From positions 124,001-188,000 of the forward strand of contig NZ_LQIN01000049.1 in the NCBI RefSeq assembly GCF_001500065.1: a DNA stretch of 64,000 nucleotides, written 5' to 3'. The notes beneath the pieces were generated by a model. That model made no database searches, had not been told where the DNA came from, and was given only the letters and a program-made list of their open reading frames with translations. This stretch comes from Mycobacterium sp. IS-3022 (GTDB lineage Bacteria > Actinomycetota > Actinomycetes > Mycobacteriales > Mycobacteriaceae). Below are positions 9,268 to 16,558 of the stretch, one piece after another. Made by a program: the position numbers and the translations under genes. Every line of letters starts with the position of its first letter. Position 1 is the stretch's first letter.

Positions 9268-10701
9268 GTGATGGCGCGGCACACCACATTCCGGTTCTGT
9301 CTCGATCCGACGGTCGAGCAGCGTGAGGTGCTGGCCCGTCATGGCGGCGCGTCGCGGTTTGCGTTCAATCAGTGTCTGCGGATGGTGAAAACCGCGCTCA
9401 CGCAACGTCGCACCGATGCTGGCGTGGAGGTGCCGTGGACCGGGTTCGATCTGATCAACGCGTTCAACGCGTGGAAGAAAACCGAGGACGCCGGCCGGAT
9501 CTTCACCGTCGACTCCCAGGGCGCCGCCGAAGTGGCGGTGACAGGCTTGCCGTGGCGGGGTGAGGTCTGTCAGCAGGTGTTCGAGGAAGCCGCTGTTGAT
9601 CTGGGCAGGGGCCTGCAAGCGTGGTCGGATTCACGCTCGGGCAAGCGAGCGGGTCGCCGTGTGGGCTTTCCGCGGTTCAAGAAGAAGATCGGCGCTATCG
9701 CCTCGTTTCGGTTGCGCAACAAGCACTCCAAAGGCAAACTGCCGGCGATCCGTGTCGGCGATGACAACTGGGCCCGCTCGGTCACGCTGCCCGGCATCGG
9801 GCAGGTCGCAGTGCATGACGACACCCGCCGTCTACGGCGGATGATCGCCAAAGATCGGGCGAAAATCTTGTTCGCCACGGTCAGCTATCGCGGCGGCCGG
9901 TGGTGGTGCGCGTTGAATGTCGAGGCCGCCGACTTGCACCCGCTCCAGCAGCACCGGCCTGGCACCGAAGATGCCGGCGGTTGGGTGGGGGTGGACCGTG
10001 GCCTATCGGAGTTCCTGGTCGCCGCCACCATCGACGGCACCGAAGTCGCCCGTATCAGCGATGCGCCCAAAGCGCTGGCTGTTGGGCTTAAACAGCAGCG
10101 ACGGCTAGCCAAGTCGTTGTCGCGCAAGCAGAAAGGGTCACATAACCGCAAAGATGCCGCTGCCCGGCTGGGCCGCCATCATCACCGTGTCGCCAATGTG
10201 CGACGCCATTTCCTGCACCAGGTATCGGGCGAGCTGGTCAAGACCCACGACCGGCTCGTCATCGAGAACCTCAATGTGGCAGGCATGCTGGCTAACCACC
10301 GCCTCGCCAGGGCCATTTCCGATGCGGGCTGGTCGCAGTTCGCGCGCCTACTCAAATACAAGCAGGCGTGGCGCGGCGGGCAGCTCCTCGAAGCTGATCG
10401 CTGGTACCCATCGACTCGCCGCTGCCCCCAGTGCGGGGTAGTCGACAACGCGATGACGCTGGCCGATCGGGTATTCACCTGCAGTTGCGGGTATTGCGCC
10501 GACAGGGATACCAACGCCGCGGTGAATCTGGCCCACTGGGGCCAGGCCCACCACGATGACCTTCATCGAACCCCGGACCCCCAAGCAGGAGGCCGGGCCA
10601 CCAATGCCCGCCGACGAGACGGCACTGGCCAACACCCCCGTGTTGGTGAAACCAGCTCGAATGACGCGGGAACCGACGTTCACACCGCACCCGCGGCCTG
10701 A
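9268..10701 (+). CDS. tnpB: TnpB, RNA-guided nuclease of an IS200/IS605- or IS607-type element
   Basis: A 477-residue protein (GTG 9268 or ATG 9271). The N-terminal OrfB helix-turn-helix region contains RFAFNQCL, followed by the beta-barrel domain. The split RuvC nuclease has GVDRGLSEF (first Asp, about residue 242), VIENLN (Glu, about 333) and ADRDTNAAVNL (last Asp, about 411). A zinc finger is formed by CPQCG and CSCGYC. All catalytic and zinc residues are present, so the gene looks intact. A tail of about 60 residues follows RuvC-III. No TnpA transposase is nearby, so the element is non-autonomous or domesticated. TnpB proteins are ancestors of Cas12 guided by an RNA from the element's 3' end. 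Confidence 0.9.
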   Translation: MMARHTTFRFCLDPTVEQREVLARHGGASRFAFNQCLRMVKTALTQRRTDAGVEVPWTGFDLINAFNAWKKTEDAGRIFTVDSQGAAEVAVTGLPWRGEVCQQVFEEAAVDLGRGLQAWSDSRSGKRAGRRVGFPRFKKKIGAIASFRLRNKHSKGKLPAIRVGDDNWARSVTLPGIGQVAVHDDTRRLRRMIAKDRAKILFATVSYRGGRWWCALNVEAADLHPLQQHRPGTEDAGGWVGVDRGLSEFLVAATIDGTEVARISDAPKALAVGLKQQRRLAKSLSRKQKGSHNRKDAAARLGRHHHRVANVRRHFLHQVSGELVKTHDRLVIENLNVAGMLANHRLARAISDAGWSQFARLLKYKQAWRGGQLLEADRWYPSTRRCPQCGVVDNAMTLADRVFTCSCGYCADRDTNAAVNLAHWGQAHHDDLHRTPDPQAGGRATNARRRDGTGQHPRVGETSSNDAGTDVHTAPAA

Positions 10702-10745
10702 ACCAACGGACGCCCGAGAAGGGCGGTGCCCAACACTCAACCGAA
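10640..10745 (+). other. Possible omega-RNA / right-end region of the tnpB element
   Basis: In TnpB elements the guide RNA scaffold overlaps the 3' end of tnpB and runs to the right end, with the guide taken from the flank. Here the stop codon is followed by a hairpin, CGCCC-GAGAA-GGGCG (10711-10725), then sequence running into the end of the DoxX-like gene at 10760. The hairpin is directly visible; its role as omega-RNA is inferred from the family. Confidence 0.35.
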
Positions 10746-10759
10746 TTGTTCGACACGCT

Positions 10760-11164
10760 TTAGGACTCGCGGTATACCTTCACAGCCTCGAGGATCATCG
10801 GAACCTGCAGCGGCAGACGGGCGATCGCGACCAGCCGCATCGGCAGCGGCTTGGCTGGGTCTTTGAACCACAGTCGGACCATGTTGACGTTGGCCGGGAA
10901 CACCGCGAGAAACAGTGCCACCGCGGCGAGTGCGCCGACACGTCGTGTCTTCGGCGCGAGCAGCAGGCCGGCCACACCGAGTTCGGCGACACCCGACGCA
11001 TACGTGTAGAACCGCGGGCTGCCCGGCAGCTCGGCGGGAATGATGGTGTCGAACGGCTTCGGGGCGACGAAGTGCAACGTTCCGATTCCGAGCAGGCCGG
11101 CCGCCATCCGGTAGGCGCGCGACGGGGTAGGCGGTTGGCCCAGTTCGGGCGGGGGAGAGGTCAT
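10760..11164 (-). CDS. DoxX-like small membrane protein
   Basis: A 134-residue protein with four hydrophobic segments, starting around residues 20, 58, 77 and 113 (for example AAGLLGIGTLHFV and VGALAAVALFLAVF). This matches DoxX/DoxD-type four-helix membrane proteins; such proteins have been linked to thiol-redox and membrane-associated oxidant protection in mycobacteria. It lies between the mobile-element scar and the divergent potassium-channel gene, 48 bases from the latter's start. The TAA stop is at 10760-10762, just beyond the presumed right end of the tnpB element. The specific function is not known. Confidence 0.75.
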   Translation of the reverse strand: MTSPPPELGQPPTPSRAYRMAAGLLGIGTLHFVAPKPFDTIIPAELPGSPRFYTYASGVAELGVAGLLLAPKTRRVGALAAVALFLAVFPANVNMVRLWFKDPAKPLPMRLVAIARLPLQVPMILEAVKVYRES

Positions 11165-11212
11165 GATTACATTGTGGCGTGCACACCCCTGCGGGACCGG
11201 TAACGGGTCCTC

Positions 11213-12289
11213 GTGGCAAAAGGTAGGCTGCGGCGCCGGCTCGCCGCGATCGAGCAGGACCTGACCTCGCAGCCGGACTCACGGCTCGTCGACATCCTGC
11301 GAATTCCCGAGCCGTTCGTCAGCCCCACCCAGCGGATCATCCGGCGGGTCATCTATGCGACGGCGGCGCTGTTCGCGGCGGTGCTCATCGTCTATCTGGA
11401 CCGCGACGGCTATCGCGACGTGCAGGACAACACGCTGTCGCTGCTGGACTGCCTGTATTACGCGACGGTGTCACTGTCGACGACCGGCTACGGCGACATC
11501 ACCCCGTTCACGCCCGAAGCCCGGTTGATCAACGTGCTGGTGATCACGCCGCTGCGGGTGGCGTTCCTGATCGTGCTGATCGGTACCACAGTGGAGACGC
11601 TGACCAGCCAGTCGCGCGCGGCATTGAAGATCCAGCGATGGAGGAGCAGAGTGCGCAACCACACCGTCGTCATCGGCTACGGCACCAAGGGCAGGACGGC
11701 GGTCGCCGCGATGGTCGGCGACGAGGTCGCCCCCGCCGACATCGTCGTCGTCGACGAGAACGCCGGGGCGCTCGAGCGCGCCCGCAGTGCCGGGCTGGTC
11801 ACCGTCCACGGCGACGCCACCAAAGCCGACATCCTGCGCCTGGCCAGCGCCCAACACGCGAAATCGATCATCGTGGCCACCGACGACGACGCGAGCGCCG
11901 TGCTGGTCACGTTGACGGCGCGGGAACTGGCGCCGAACGCCAAGATCATCGCCGCCGCCCGCGAGTCGGACAACCAGCATCTGCTGCGGCAGTCGGGTGC
12001 CGATTCCACCGTGGTGTCCTCGGAGACGGCCGGCCGACTGCTCGGCATCGCCACCCAGACGCCCAGCGTCGTCCAGATCATGGAGGATCTGCTCACACCG
12101 GATGCCGGCTTTGCGATCGCCGAACGGGAAGTGACGCCCAAAGAGGTGGGCGGATCGCCGCGGCATCTGCACGACATCGTGCTCGGCGTGGTGCGCGAGG
12201 GACAGTTGCTTCGGGTCGACTCACCAGAGGTGGACACGGTCGAGTCCGGCGACCGGCTGCTCTACATCCGCAACGCGGAATCCGAGTGA
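11213..12289 (+). CDS. Potassium channel with RCK (TrkA-N) regulatory domain
   Basis: A 358-residue protein corresponding to Rv3200c. One transmembrane helix (about residues 45-61) is followed by a pore loop with the K+ selectivity filter TTGYGD (residues 90-95) and a second helix (about 105-125). A cytoplasmic RCK domain follows with Rossmann motif VVIGYGTKG (153-160) and the acidic VVDEN. A TrkA-C-like part ends the protein. This is the two-helix, ligand-gated architecture of MthK-type channels. The GTG start at 11213 gives family length. The TGA overlaps the ATG of nudC (TGATG), so the two are one transcription unit. Confidence 0.9.
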   Translation: MAKGRLRRRLAAIEQDLTSQPDSRLVDILRIPEPFVSPTQRIIRRVIYATAALFAAVLIVYLDRDGYRDVQDNTLSLLDCLYYATVSLSTTGYGDITPFTPEARLINVLVITPLRVAFLIVLIGTTVETLTSQSRAALKIQRWRSRVRNHTVVIGYGTKGRTAVAAMVGDEVAPADIVVVDENAGALERARSAGLVTVHGDATKADILRLASAQHAKSIIVATDDDASAVLVTLTARELAPNAKIIAAARESDNQHLLRQSGADSTVVSSETAGRLLGIATQTPSVVQIMEDLLTPDAGFAIAEREVTPKEVGGSPRHLHDIVLGVVREGQLLRVDSPEVDTVESGDRLLYIRNAESE

Positions 12290-13215
12290 TGGCGCCGTTC
12301 CGGTTACGTAACGTCCCCCTGCTGTCCCGCGTCGGTGCCGACCGCGCCGACGCCCTGCGCACCGACATCGACGCGGCACTGGCCGGTTGGCCCGACGCGC
12401 TGCTGCTGCGTGTCGACCGCCGCAACCAGGTGTTGATCGCCGACGGCCGGGTGGTGCTAGGCGACGCCGCCAAACTGGGCGATCGGCCACCCGAGAACGC
12501 GGTGTTCCTGGGCCGGCTCAACGACGGTCGGCATGTGTGGGCGGTCCGAGCTGCGCTCGAAGGGCCGGAGGACCCGCACACCGAAACCGAGGTGCTCGAC
12601 CTGCGCCGGGCCGGCCAGGTGTTCGACGATGTCAGCGCGCAGCTCGTCGCGACCGCGACCGCGCTGCTCAACTGGCATGACAGCGCGCGCTTCAGCGCGG
12701 TGGACGGGTCACCGACCAAGGCCGTGAAGGGCGGATGGGCCCGGATCAACCCGGTCAACGGCCACGAGGAGTTTCCCCGCATCGACCCCGCTGTCATCTG
12801 CCTGGTGCACGACGGCCACGACCGCGCGGTACTGGCCCGTCAGACGGTGTGGCCCGAGCGGCTGTTCTCGATTCTCGCGGGCTTCGTCGAAGCCGGTGAG
12901 TCGTTCGAAAGCTGCGTCGTCCGCGAGATCGCCGAGGAGATCGGCCTGACCGTGACCGACGTGACCTACCTCGGTAGCCAGCCGTGGCCGTTCCCGCGGT
13001 CGCTGATGGTCGGCTTCCACGCGATCGGCGATCCCGAGCAGGAGTTCTCGTTCAACGACGGCGAGATCGCCGAGGCGGCCTGGTTCACCCGCGCCGAGAT
13101 CCGCGACGCCCTCGAACACGGCGACTGGAGCAGCGACTCCACGTCGCGACTGCTCCTGCCGGGGTCGATCTCGATCGCGCGGGAGATCATCGAATCCTGG
13201 GCCGCGCAGGACTGA
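12289..13215 (+). CDS. nudC: NAD(H) pyrophosphatase NudC (Nudix hydrolase)
   Basis: A 308-residue protein. The Nudix box begins GFVEAGESFESCVVREIAEE and fits the GX5EX7REUXEEXGU consensus. The NADH-pyrophosphatase signature SQPWPFPRSLM follows. The enzyme cleaves NADH, and in some bacteria removes NAD caps from RNA, to give NMN(H) and AMP. The zinc-ribbon segment (about residues 125-165) has no cysteines, unlike the four-Cys E. coli enzyme. The ATG at 12289 overlaps the channel stop. It ends at a long hairpin shared with the convergent mycoredoxin gene. Confidence 0.92.
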   Translation: MAPFRLRNVPLLSRVGADRADALRTDIDAALAGWPDALLLRVDRRNQVLIADGRVVLGDAAKLGDRPPENAVFLGRLNDGRHVWAVRAALEGPEDPHTETEVLDLRRAGQVFDDVSAQLVATATALLNWHDSARFSAVDGSPTKAVKGGWARINPVNGHEEFPRIDPAVICLVHDGHDRAVLARQTVWPERLFSILAGFVEAGESFESCVVREIAEEIGLTVTDVTYLGSQPWPFPRSLMVGFHAIGDPEQEFSFNDGEIAEAAWFTRAEIRDALEHGDWSSDSTSRLLLPGSISIAREIIESWAAQD

Positions 13216-13225
13216 ACGTTTCCGG

Positions 13226-13288
13226 GCGAGCAGAGGCTAATTGCCCTTGAAACCCCCGGGCATTTCGGGGCACTTCACGTCTGTTCGC
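13226..13288. terminator. Long imperfect hairpin between convergent nudC and mrx1
   Basis: The arms lie at 13226-13246 and 13267-13288, with a loop of about 20 bases. The arms begin GCGAGCAGA and end GTCTGTTCGC, the same core as the hairpins at 34253-34312 and 51117-51176. Several mismatches and wobbles are present and no U-tract follows. Its place between convergent genes suggests a bidirectional terminator or RNA 3'-end stabiliser. Confidence 0.6.
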
Positions 13289-13297
13289 GGTAGAAGA

Positions 13298-13549
13298 TCA
13301 GCCCGCCAGCTTGGCCTTGACTTCGCGCGCGGTCGGGTTCGTCAACGTCGAACCGTCGGGAAGCTTCAGCGTCGGCACGGTCTGGTTGCCGCCGTTGGCC
13401 GAGGCCACGAACTCCGCCGCCGCGGGATCGTTCTCGATGTCGACCTCGGTGAACGCGATGCCCTCCGCTTGCAGCGCCTTCTTCAGGCGCACGCAGTAGC
13501 CACACCAGGTGGTGGTGTACATGATCACGGGAGTCTGTGCAGCGCTCAT
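13298..13549 (-). CDS. mrx1: Mycoredoxin-1 (glutaredoxin-like, mycothiol-dependent)
   Basis: An 83-residue glutaredoxin fold with the active site TTWCGYCVRLK near the N-terminus and TVPTL (cis-Pro loop) around residue 57. Mycoredoxin-1 reduces mycothiol-protein mixed disulfides in actinobacteria. The open frame extends far upstream, but the ATG at 13549 gives exactly the family size. It is divergent from uvrD2 and convergent with nudC, the same arrangement as the known mycobacterial locus (Rv3198A). Confidence 0.92.
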   Translation of the reverse strand: MSAAQTPVIMYTTTWCGYCVRLKKALQAEGIAFTEVDIENDPAAAEFVASANGGNQTVPTLKLPDGSTLTNPTAREVKAKLAG

Positions 13550-13602
13550 AAGGCGTTCAACGTAACCGATGGAGAGAACATGCCCGACGGCGTACCGGCC
13601 AT

Positions 13603-13625
13603 TTGTCACCGGCCCCTGCCAAGAT
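13603..13625 (+). promoter_or_regulatory. Candidate RecA-independent DNA-damage promoter of uvrD2
   Basis: TTGTCACCG (13603-13611), an 8-base spacer and CAAGAT (13620-13625) resemble TTGTCRGTG-N8-TANNNT: 7 of 9 in the upstream box and one miss in the -10. The ATG at 13633 lies 8 bases after the -10, which fits a leaderless message. This is the same geometry as the adnA promoter. Regulatory use is inference. Confidence 0.4.
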
Positions 13626-13632
13626 GGACCGC

Positions 13633-15759
13633 ATGTCGGTAGACGCCGCTTCGGTGCGCAGTGGCTCGAACCCGATCGACGACCTCGATGACGAGCAGCG
13701 CGAGGCCGTGCTCGCCCCCCGCGGGCCGGTGTGCGTGCTCGCCGGCGCCGGTACGGGCAAGACACGCACCATCACGCGCCGCATCGCCCACCTCGTCGCG
13801 GCCGGACACGTCGCGCCCGGCCAGGTGCTCGCTGTGACCTTCACCTCGCGCGCGGCGGGGGAGATGCGCGGTCGCCTGAGGGCGCTCGACGCCGCAGCCG
13901 GAGGAGTGGGCACCGGTTCGGTGCAGGCGATGACGTTTCACGCCGCCGCCCGCCGCCAACTCTCGTACTTCTGGCCCCGCGTCGTCGGCAACACCAGCTG
14001 GGAATTGCTCGACACCAAGTTCGCGGTGGTGGCGCAGGCCGCGAACCGGGTCGGCCTGTCGACGGCCACCGACGACGTGCGTGACCTCGCAAGCGAGATC
14101 GAGTGGGCCAAGGCGTCGTTGATCAGCCCCGAGGCGTATCCCGGCGCGGTCGCACAGGCCGGCCGCGACATCCCGTTCGACGCGGCCAAAGTGGCGGCGG
14201 TCTACGCCGGCTACGAGTCGCTCAAAGCCCGTCGCGACGGCACGACCCTGCTGGACTTCGACGACCTCCTTCTGCACACCGCCGCGGCGATCGAGACCGA
14301 TGCCGCGGTGGCGCAGGAGTTCCGCGACCGCTACCGCTGTTTCGTCGTCGACGAGTACCAGGACGTCACGCCACTGCAGCAGCGGGTGCTCGACGCCTGG
14401 CTCGGTGAGCGCGACGACCTGACCGTCGTCGGCGACGCGAACCAGACCATCTACTCGTTCACCGGCGCCACCCCCCGCTACCTTCTGGACTTCTCCCGAC
14501 GCTTCCCCGACGCGGCAGTGGTCCGCCTCGAACGCGATTACCGGTCCACCCCTCAGGTGGTTTCGTTGGCCAACCGGGTCATCGCCGCCGCGCGCGGCCG
14601 GATGGCGGGCAGCAGGCTGCACCTGGTAGGGCAGCGAGACCCCGGCCCGGCACCGACGTTCGCCGAGTATCCCGACGAGGTCGCCGAGGCCAACGCGGTG
14701 GCCAAACACGTCAAACGGCTGCTCGAATCCGGTACCGAACCGGCCGAGATCGCGGTGCTGTACCGGATCAACGCGCAATCGGAGGTCTACGAGGAAGCGC
14801 TCACCGAAGCCGGTGTGCCGTACCAGGTCCGCGGCGGCGAAGGGTTCTTCAGCCGCCAGGAGATCCGGCAGGCGCTGGTGGCGTTGCAGCGGGCCGCCGA
14901 TCGTGACGTCGACGGCGCACTGCCCGAGGTGGTGCGCGCCGTGTTGGAGCCGTTGGGGTTGACCGCTGAACCCCCCGCGGGCACCAGGGCGCGCGAACGG
15001 TGGGAGGCGCTGACCGCCCTCGCGGAACTCGTCGATGAGGAGGTCGCGCTGCGCCCGTCACTCGACTTGCAGGCTCTGCTCGTCGAATTGCGGCAGCGCG
15101 CGGACGCCCGACATCCTCCGACTGTGCAGGGCGTCACGCTCGCGTCGCTGCATGCGGCCAAAGGCCTCGAGTGGGACGCCGTGTTCCTGGTCGGCCTCGC
15201 CGATGGCACGCTGCCGATCTCCCACGCCCTCGCGCACGGTCCGGACAGCGAAGCGGTGGAAGAGGAGCGGCGGCTCCTCTACGTCGGAATCACCAGGGCG
15301 CGAGTGCATTTGGCGCTCAGCTGGGCGCTGGCCCGGACGCCCGGCGGACGCCAGAGCCGCAAGCCGTCCCGTTTCCTCAACGGCATCGCGCCGCAGTCGT
15401 CGCGCGGCGGGGACGCCCCGGCGAAGCCGCGGCGTGCGCGCGGCGCCACCCCGCGCTGCCGGGTGTGCAACAGCGTGTTGACGGCACCGCCCGCGATCAT
15501 GCTGCGCCGCTGCGAAAGCTGCCCGTCCGACATCGACGAGGAACTGCTGACCGAACTCAAGGACTGGCGACTGCGCACCTCCAAGGAGATGAGCGTGCCG
15601 GCCTATGTGGTGTTCACCGACAACACGCTGATCGCGATCGCCGAGACGCTGCCCACCGACGACGCCGCGCTGGTCGCGATTCCGGGCATCGGCGCCCGCA
15701 AGCTCGAGCAGTACGGCGCCGATGTGCTCGCATTGGTCAAGGGCCGCCAATCGTCGTAA
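13633..15759 (+). CDS. uvrD2: ATP-dependent DNA helicase UvrD2
   Basis: A 708-residue SF1 helicase. Motif I is AGAGTGKTRT and motif II is VVDEYQDVT. GDANQTIYSFTGA, ERDYRST and HAAKGLEWD (motif V) follow. A tetracysteine module, CRVC and CESC (about residues 608-631), and a C-terminal HRDC domain (about 640-705) are the hallmarks of mycobacterial UvrD2, which unwinds 3'-tailed duplexes and is essential in M. tuberculosis. I chose the ATG at 13633 because the upstream promoter motif predicts transcription starting there; ATG 13624 is an alternative. Confidence 0.93.
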   Translation: MSVDAASVRSGSNPIDDLDDEQREAVLAPRGPVCVLAGAGTGKTRTITRRIAHLVAAGHVAPGQVLAVTFTSRAAGEMRGRLRALDAAAGGVGTGSVQAMTFHAAARRQLSYFWPRVVGNTSWELLDTKFAVVAQAANRVGLSTATDDVRDLASEIEWAKASLISPEAYPGAVAQAGRDIPFDAAKVAAVYAGYESLKARRDGTTLLDFDDLLLHTAAAIETDAAVAQEFRDRYRCFVVDEYQDVTPLQQRVLDAWLGERDDLTVVGDANQTIYSFTGATPRYLLDFSRRFPDAAVVRLERDYRSTPQVVSLANRVIAAARGRMAGSRLHLVGQRDPGPAPTFAEYPDEVAEANAVAKHVKRLLESGTEPAEIAVLYRINAQSEVYEEALTEAGVPYQVRGGEGFFSRQEIRQALVALQRAADRDVDGALPEVVRAVLEPLGLTAEPPAGTRARERWEALTALAELVDEEVALRPSLDLQALLVELRQRADARHPPTVQGVTLASLHAAKGLEWDAVFLVGLADGTLPISHALAHGPDSEAVEEERRLLYVGITRARVHLALSWALARTPGGRQSRKPSRFLNGIAPQSSRGGDAPAKPRRARGATPRCRVCNSVLTAPPAIMLRRCESCPSDIDEELLTELKDWRLRTSKEMSVPAYVVFTDNTLIAIAETLPTDDAALVAIPGIGARKLEQYGADVLALVKGRQSS

Positions 15760-15783
15760 AAATGGTGCCAAACGCGCAGGTCA

Positions 15784-15821
15784 GAAAATCGGTTGTGTGT
15801 TGCGGCTGTTACCCTTAGCCT
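15784..15821 (+). promoter_or_regulatory. WhiB7-type autoregulated promoter of whiB7
   Basis: An AT-rich stretch, GAAAATC (15784-15790), lies 2 bases upstream of a -35 TTGTGT (15793-15798). A 17-base spacer leads to -10 TAGCCT (15816-15821). WhiB7 acts with SigA at promoters carrying a short AT-rich block just upstream of the -35, bound by its AT-hook. The match in both sequence and spacing is good. Transcription would start near 15828. Confidence 0.75.
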
Positions 15822-15871
15822 CGACATCGCACCGCTTGGGTGTCTTTTGTGCGAGAGGAGGGGCCGACATC

Positions 15872-16066
15872 GTGGGTAGCAACAGCGCGTTCACCGGCGT
15901 AGGCGCGGCCATTCCGGCCGCCGGTATGCCGCGGGCCCTCCACGTCGTCGCCGCCGCTGCGGCCCATCCCGCGCATGCCGCCGGTGCCGCCGCTGCCATC
16001 ACCCCGCAGCGCAAGCGCCGCGCCGCCGCCGCGACTGCATTGTCCGTCGATCGGGGCACCACTTAG
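15872..16066 (+). CDS. Alanine-rich leader peptide (uORF) of whiB7
   Basis: A 64-codon reading frame starts at GTG 15872, preceded by a strong Shine-Dalgarno sequence, GAGGAGGGG (15854-15862), and ends with TAG at 16064-16066. By my count 23 of the 64 residues are alanine, in runs of five, four and four, with basic QRKRR before the last run. It lies wholly in the whiB7 leader and stops 24 bases before the terminator hairpin. Mycobacterial whiB7 is known to be controlled by an upstream ORF and attenuation, and alanine starvation and ribosome-targeting drugs induce it. The composition here fits an alanine-sensing leader. The peptide itself probably has no other role. Confidence 0.75.
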   Translation: MGSNSAFTGVGAAIPAAGMPRALHVVAAAAAHPAHAAGAAAAITPQRKRRAAAATALSVDRGTT

Positions 16067-16090
16067 GTAAAGCCACGATCTCCGCCACAG

Positions 16091-16127
16091 AGGCCACGGA
16101 CCCGCAGTCAACTCGGATCCGTGGCCT
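16091..16127 (+). terminator. Intrinsic terminator in the whiB7 leader (attenuator)
   Basis: A perfect 10-bp stem pairs AGGCCACGGA (16091-16100) with TCCGTGGCCT (16118-16127) around a 17-base loop, followed by a short T-containing run (TCGTGTTTCG). It sits between the leader ORF and whiB7 on the same strand. Ribosome stalling on the uORF would be expected to favour an alternative fold and read-through into whiB7; the antiterminator arm was not mapped. Confidence 0.75.
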
Positions 16128-16227
16128 TCGTGTTTCGAAAGCCGTTCGAAGCCTCGAAGACTCGGTCCCGGATCCAGCCAGAACTGACCCGAAGAGATAC
16201 GAAACCAAGGAAGCCGAGGTACGAGCC

Positions 16228-16539
16228 ATGTCATCTGCGATGAGCGCTCGCGCGAAGAGCGTCCCATCGGGGACATGCCGGGAGAAGACGAAGTTGGCGG
16301 TGCCGTGTCACAGAGCCGATCCGGATCTGTGGTTCGCCGAAGACCCCGTCGAGCTCGAGCGGGCCAAGGCGTTGTGCGCGGATTGCCCGATCCGCCGCGA
16401 GTGCCTGGCCGCCGCGCTGGAACGTCAAGAGCCGTGGGGAGTTTGGGGTGGCGAGATCCTGGAGCGGGGCACCGTCATCGCCCGCAAGCGGCCGCGGGGC
16501 CGGCCACGCAAGGACGCGAAAGACCCTGTCGCCGCGTGA
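16228..16539 (+). CDS. whiB7: Redox/antibiotic-responsive transcription factor WhiB7
   Basis: A 103-residue Wbl protein. Cys27, Cys50, Cys53 and Cys59 form the 4Fe-4S site (LCADCPIRREC). The turn GVWGGE is at residues 71-76 and contacts SigA. The C-terminal AT-hook RPRGRPRK is at 88-95. WhiB7 activates intrinsic resistance genes for ribosome-targeting drugs. The gene is separated from uvrD2 by a 468-base leader holding promoter, leader peptide and attenuator. It converges on the ABC1-like gene, whose stop lies 20 bases away. Confidence 0.95.
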   Translation: MSSAMSARAKSVPSGTCREKTKLAVPCHRADPDLWFAEDPVELERAKALCADCPIRRECLAAALERQEPWGVWGGEILERGTVIARKRPRGRPRKDAKDPVAA

Positions 16540-16558
16540 CTTTCGGGACTAGCTGCCG

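Noticed and set aside
990..10764. Near-identical CTAAAG(T/C)GTGTCGAAC at 989-1006 and, inverted, at 10748-10764, resembling inverted repeats of a large element
   Set aside because: About 16 bases with one mismatch is expected by chance in a 64-kb GC-rich window, and both overlap stop codons of ordinary genes.
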